Shown here: positions 23,501-26,500 of the stretch, one piece after another
Layout: the number at the start of each line of letters is the position of its first letter
Position numbering within the stretch: position 1 is the first letter of the stretch
NCBI GenBank assembly: GCA_018823795.1
Contig: JAHJGZ010000003.1
Coordinates: 1 to 39,098 of the forward strand
Source: Candidatus Omnitrophota bacterium
GTDB lineage: Bacteria; Omnitrophota; Omnitrophia; JAHJGZ01
DNA: 39,098 bases
Direction of reading: 5' to 3'
Notes under the pieces: model-generated
Seen by the model: the letters and a program-made list of their open reading frames with translations, nothing else
Told to the model about the DNA's origin: nothing
Databases searched by the model: none
Made by a program: the position numbers and the translations under genes

Positions 23501-26500
23501 AAACGAGTATCGTTGCAGCAAAAGCTCTTGCTGCATTGGTTAATGCCAACACAGTAGTTGTAGATACAAACGAACTCTACCATGTATCTACTATCTTAGA
23601 AAATACAGAGAATAAATTTTCTTGGCAACACCGAGAAGCGGTAGCGGTGTTCTTAGGATGTCTAACAACCATACCACAGAGAATGAGGGATAGAATTAAG
23701 AGTATTTTATTTATTACTATGGTTGGTAGTGCGGATAATCATGAAAAACATGTGTTTGTTGCATCAAAAGAGGCGGTTATCGCATTAGTGAGCCGAGGAA
23801 TCATTCCATTGAAAGATGTGTATCGGCTGTGGCTTGCAAAGGAATCTGATTATGAAACCGCAGTTATCGCCTATCAAGTAATGATTGAGATTCTTTTATC
23901 TCGACCTGACATGTTTTCTGACTTAAGAACAGAAGGATTTTCACTCGAAGGGACACAAGACCGGATAAACCTTACTGTGTATCCTCGCAAAGGGCATCTT
24001 GACCATTTTGTTGATAATGAAAAAGATACTGTTGAGCAATGGGGCAGGTCGTTGAAGATTACACACGATGAGGGCGATTTTATGACCCTATTGAAAATCC
24101 AGATGCAGAATGAAACCGATGAAGCGTTTTTACTCGAAGCCAGTTTAATGCATGATGATCCTAAGATTCAAGAACATGTTTCGGGAGTTGAAATGCTTTT
24201 GATCCCCATTGATGAGGTTGAATCATTCTTTAAACGATACAATTTTGACCCGCGATTAATTGCAACTGCAAGAATTGAAAAAGGGTGCGTACAAATCATA
24301 AAATATATTGCTCGTTGTGATTACCTCAGCTATGGAGAGGAAAGAGTTCAAACGATGGCAGATAACAATGTTTCTGCCAATGAGAGAGAGTTAATGATTA
24401 AAGATAATGCTGACCTATGGATCAATGATGTCTGTTACTTCTTGAAAAAATACGGCATCGTCTACATTGATATGCTTTCTATGATGCATGCCAATGCTAC
24501 GGAGAGAGTTTTTGCTTTAGAACACCTTCCCGTTGGAATGCTTGAAAATGCAGATAACGTTTTTGCGTATTCGAACCTTCGCATGAGTGGATTAGCCGAT
24601 TTCTATCCCGGACATTATTATTTATTTCGCGATGACATCGACGTATTTAGTTTTTGGCTTATAGTACGACATCAGCTTTTTCAGATGATACTCAAAGCTG
24701 CAAACATGGCATATAGAGGAGGGTTGGATGAAGAAAGAATGAAGAATGTCATACGTCATGTGGTTAGTCAGTATCATAAAAATATTAAAAAAGTGTTTAT
24801 GAAAATTGAGAATGATAAAAACGTTACTCTCGACAGTCATATCATAGATTCATTGACACAGGAATTGATGCAAGCGTTCAAATACTGTTATGGCGTGTAT
24901 GACGACGCGGAAATCAATACGTTAAAAAATGACAATCAGGGCAAACCATATATTGTGCTTAACCGTGATAAATGGTATCAAGGCGGTTTTGGTGCAGAGA
25001 ATGGAAAATTCCCTGCTCCTTCTTTACTTGAATTAATTAACTCTATAGCCAGCGAACTGGTGAGGAAAAAAGAAAAACAATTGTATTCGAGACCCTTAGA
25101 AGCTGGTTTTAAAGAGTCTATTCTCCGTGCACGAAAGGAATTAAACCATATTTCACTGAGGGCGCATGAGTGTGTTGTTGAGTGCTTGCAGAAGGCCGTG
25201 GGTGAAGAGTGGAGCCCTGATGATTATGTGCGGGCCTTTGAGTTATTAGAAGAGAAAGAATTACTGTCATATATTCGATTTTGGAATGCTGAAAGACTGA
25301 GATTTTTACTTGATAATCTTTTATCTTTGACCAATAAAGAACTCGCGTCTGCATTAGATACAACAGCAGGGGCAGTGAGCCAACAATTAGCAAAATTAGG
25401 ATGGCGAAGAGCCGATGTTGCTGATCTGAAAGAGACAGTAGCTCTCATTATTGAGTTGCGGAATGAGGATAAAACAACTCAGGAAATAGTTGATGTACTG
25501 AATGAACGTGGTTTGAAGACCGCACGGGGAAATGTGTGGACCATTCAAGCTATTGATGGGCTTGTCTATCGCAGCACGGTTCCCCATATTCGTGGACCAT
25601 ATACTAATAGTCGTGCAAGACAATACCGCAGCGGCTTCGGTTATCTTATGGGGAGATGGGTGTGGTGGGTATTTCCTGAGGCAAAACAATACACGCAAGA
25701 ATTAGAACAATTTTTTGACGAACATGGATTTACACCTGAAGAGGCAACCGCTCTCAGTAATGCACTTATCCGCATTCGAATAGAATCACTCAAGGAAAGG
25801 AACGCATTATTTTCTGATACTGATATTGAAAATATTTTAAACCATCAACACTTTAATATTAAAAAATTTATTGCAACAATTGAAAAAGAAAAAGTATTGT
25901 ATGCAGCGGCGATAAATAAAGATGGAAACTCATTGTTTGCAAAAAAACAGATACATGATGTTCTTTTTAAGCGGCTTATTCCATTTCAATGGATTAAAGA
26001 GTTTTTAAAAGAAGGCCTCTCAAAATCGGAACTATTGCGACTCTGTCTCTATCGCAGTAATCCACGCGAAGCGTGGGAAATGTGTAAGCCTATTGTGGAT
26101 TTATTAGTGGAGGAGGCGCACCTTTCACCAACGAATGCAAAAACACTTGTGCTCGGGTGGAAAGATCCCGTTAATGAATGGGCTCTTCGTGAACCTATAC
26201 GCAATAGTTTATTTGAAGAAGGTATCTTCTCTCTTGCCAGTGCAACCCGGGCGGTTATTTCCTGGAAGCATCCTGAAGAAAAGATGCGTGCCAGCCAAGA
26301 AACGTTAACAAATCTTCAACCATTGTTACTTACTATTGGTAAAACAGAAGGAATAATGAAACGATATCTTATTGCCCAAAGTTACGATAATATTTTTTCA
26401 GTCGTGAAAGCTGCAACGGGAAAAAGTGACGGTGAGATAGAAGTCCTTCTTACTCCATTACGATTATATGAAGAACACTATGGCAAGAACAATAACCGCT

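Noticed and set aside
24100-24800. Protein-kinase-like domain in the giant protein
   Set aside because: Segments such as KKYGIVYIDMLSMMH suggest a kinase-like loop, but no glycine loop, catalytic HRD or DFG set could be found.
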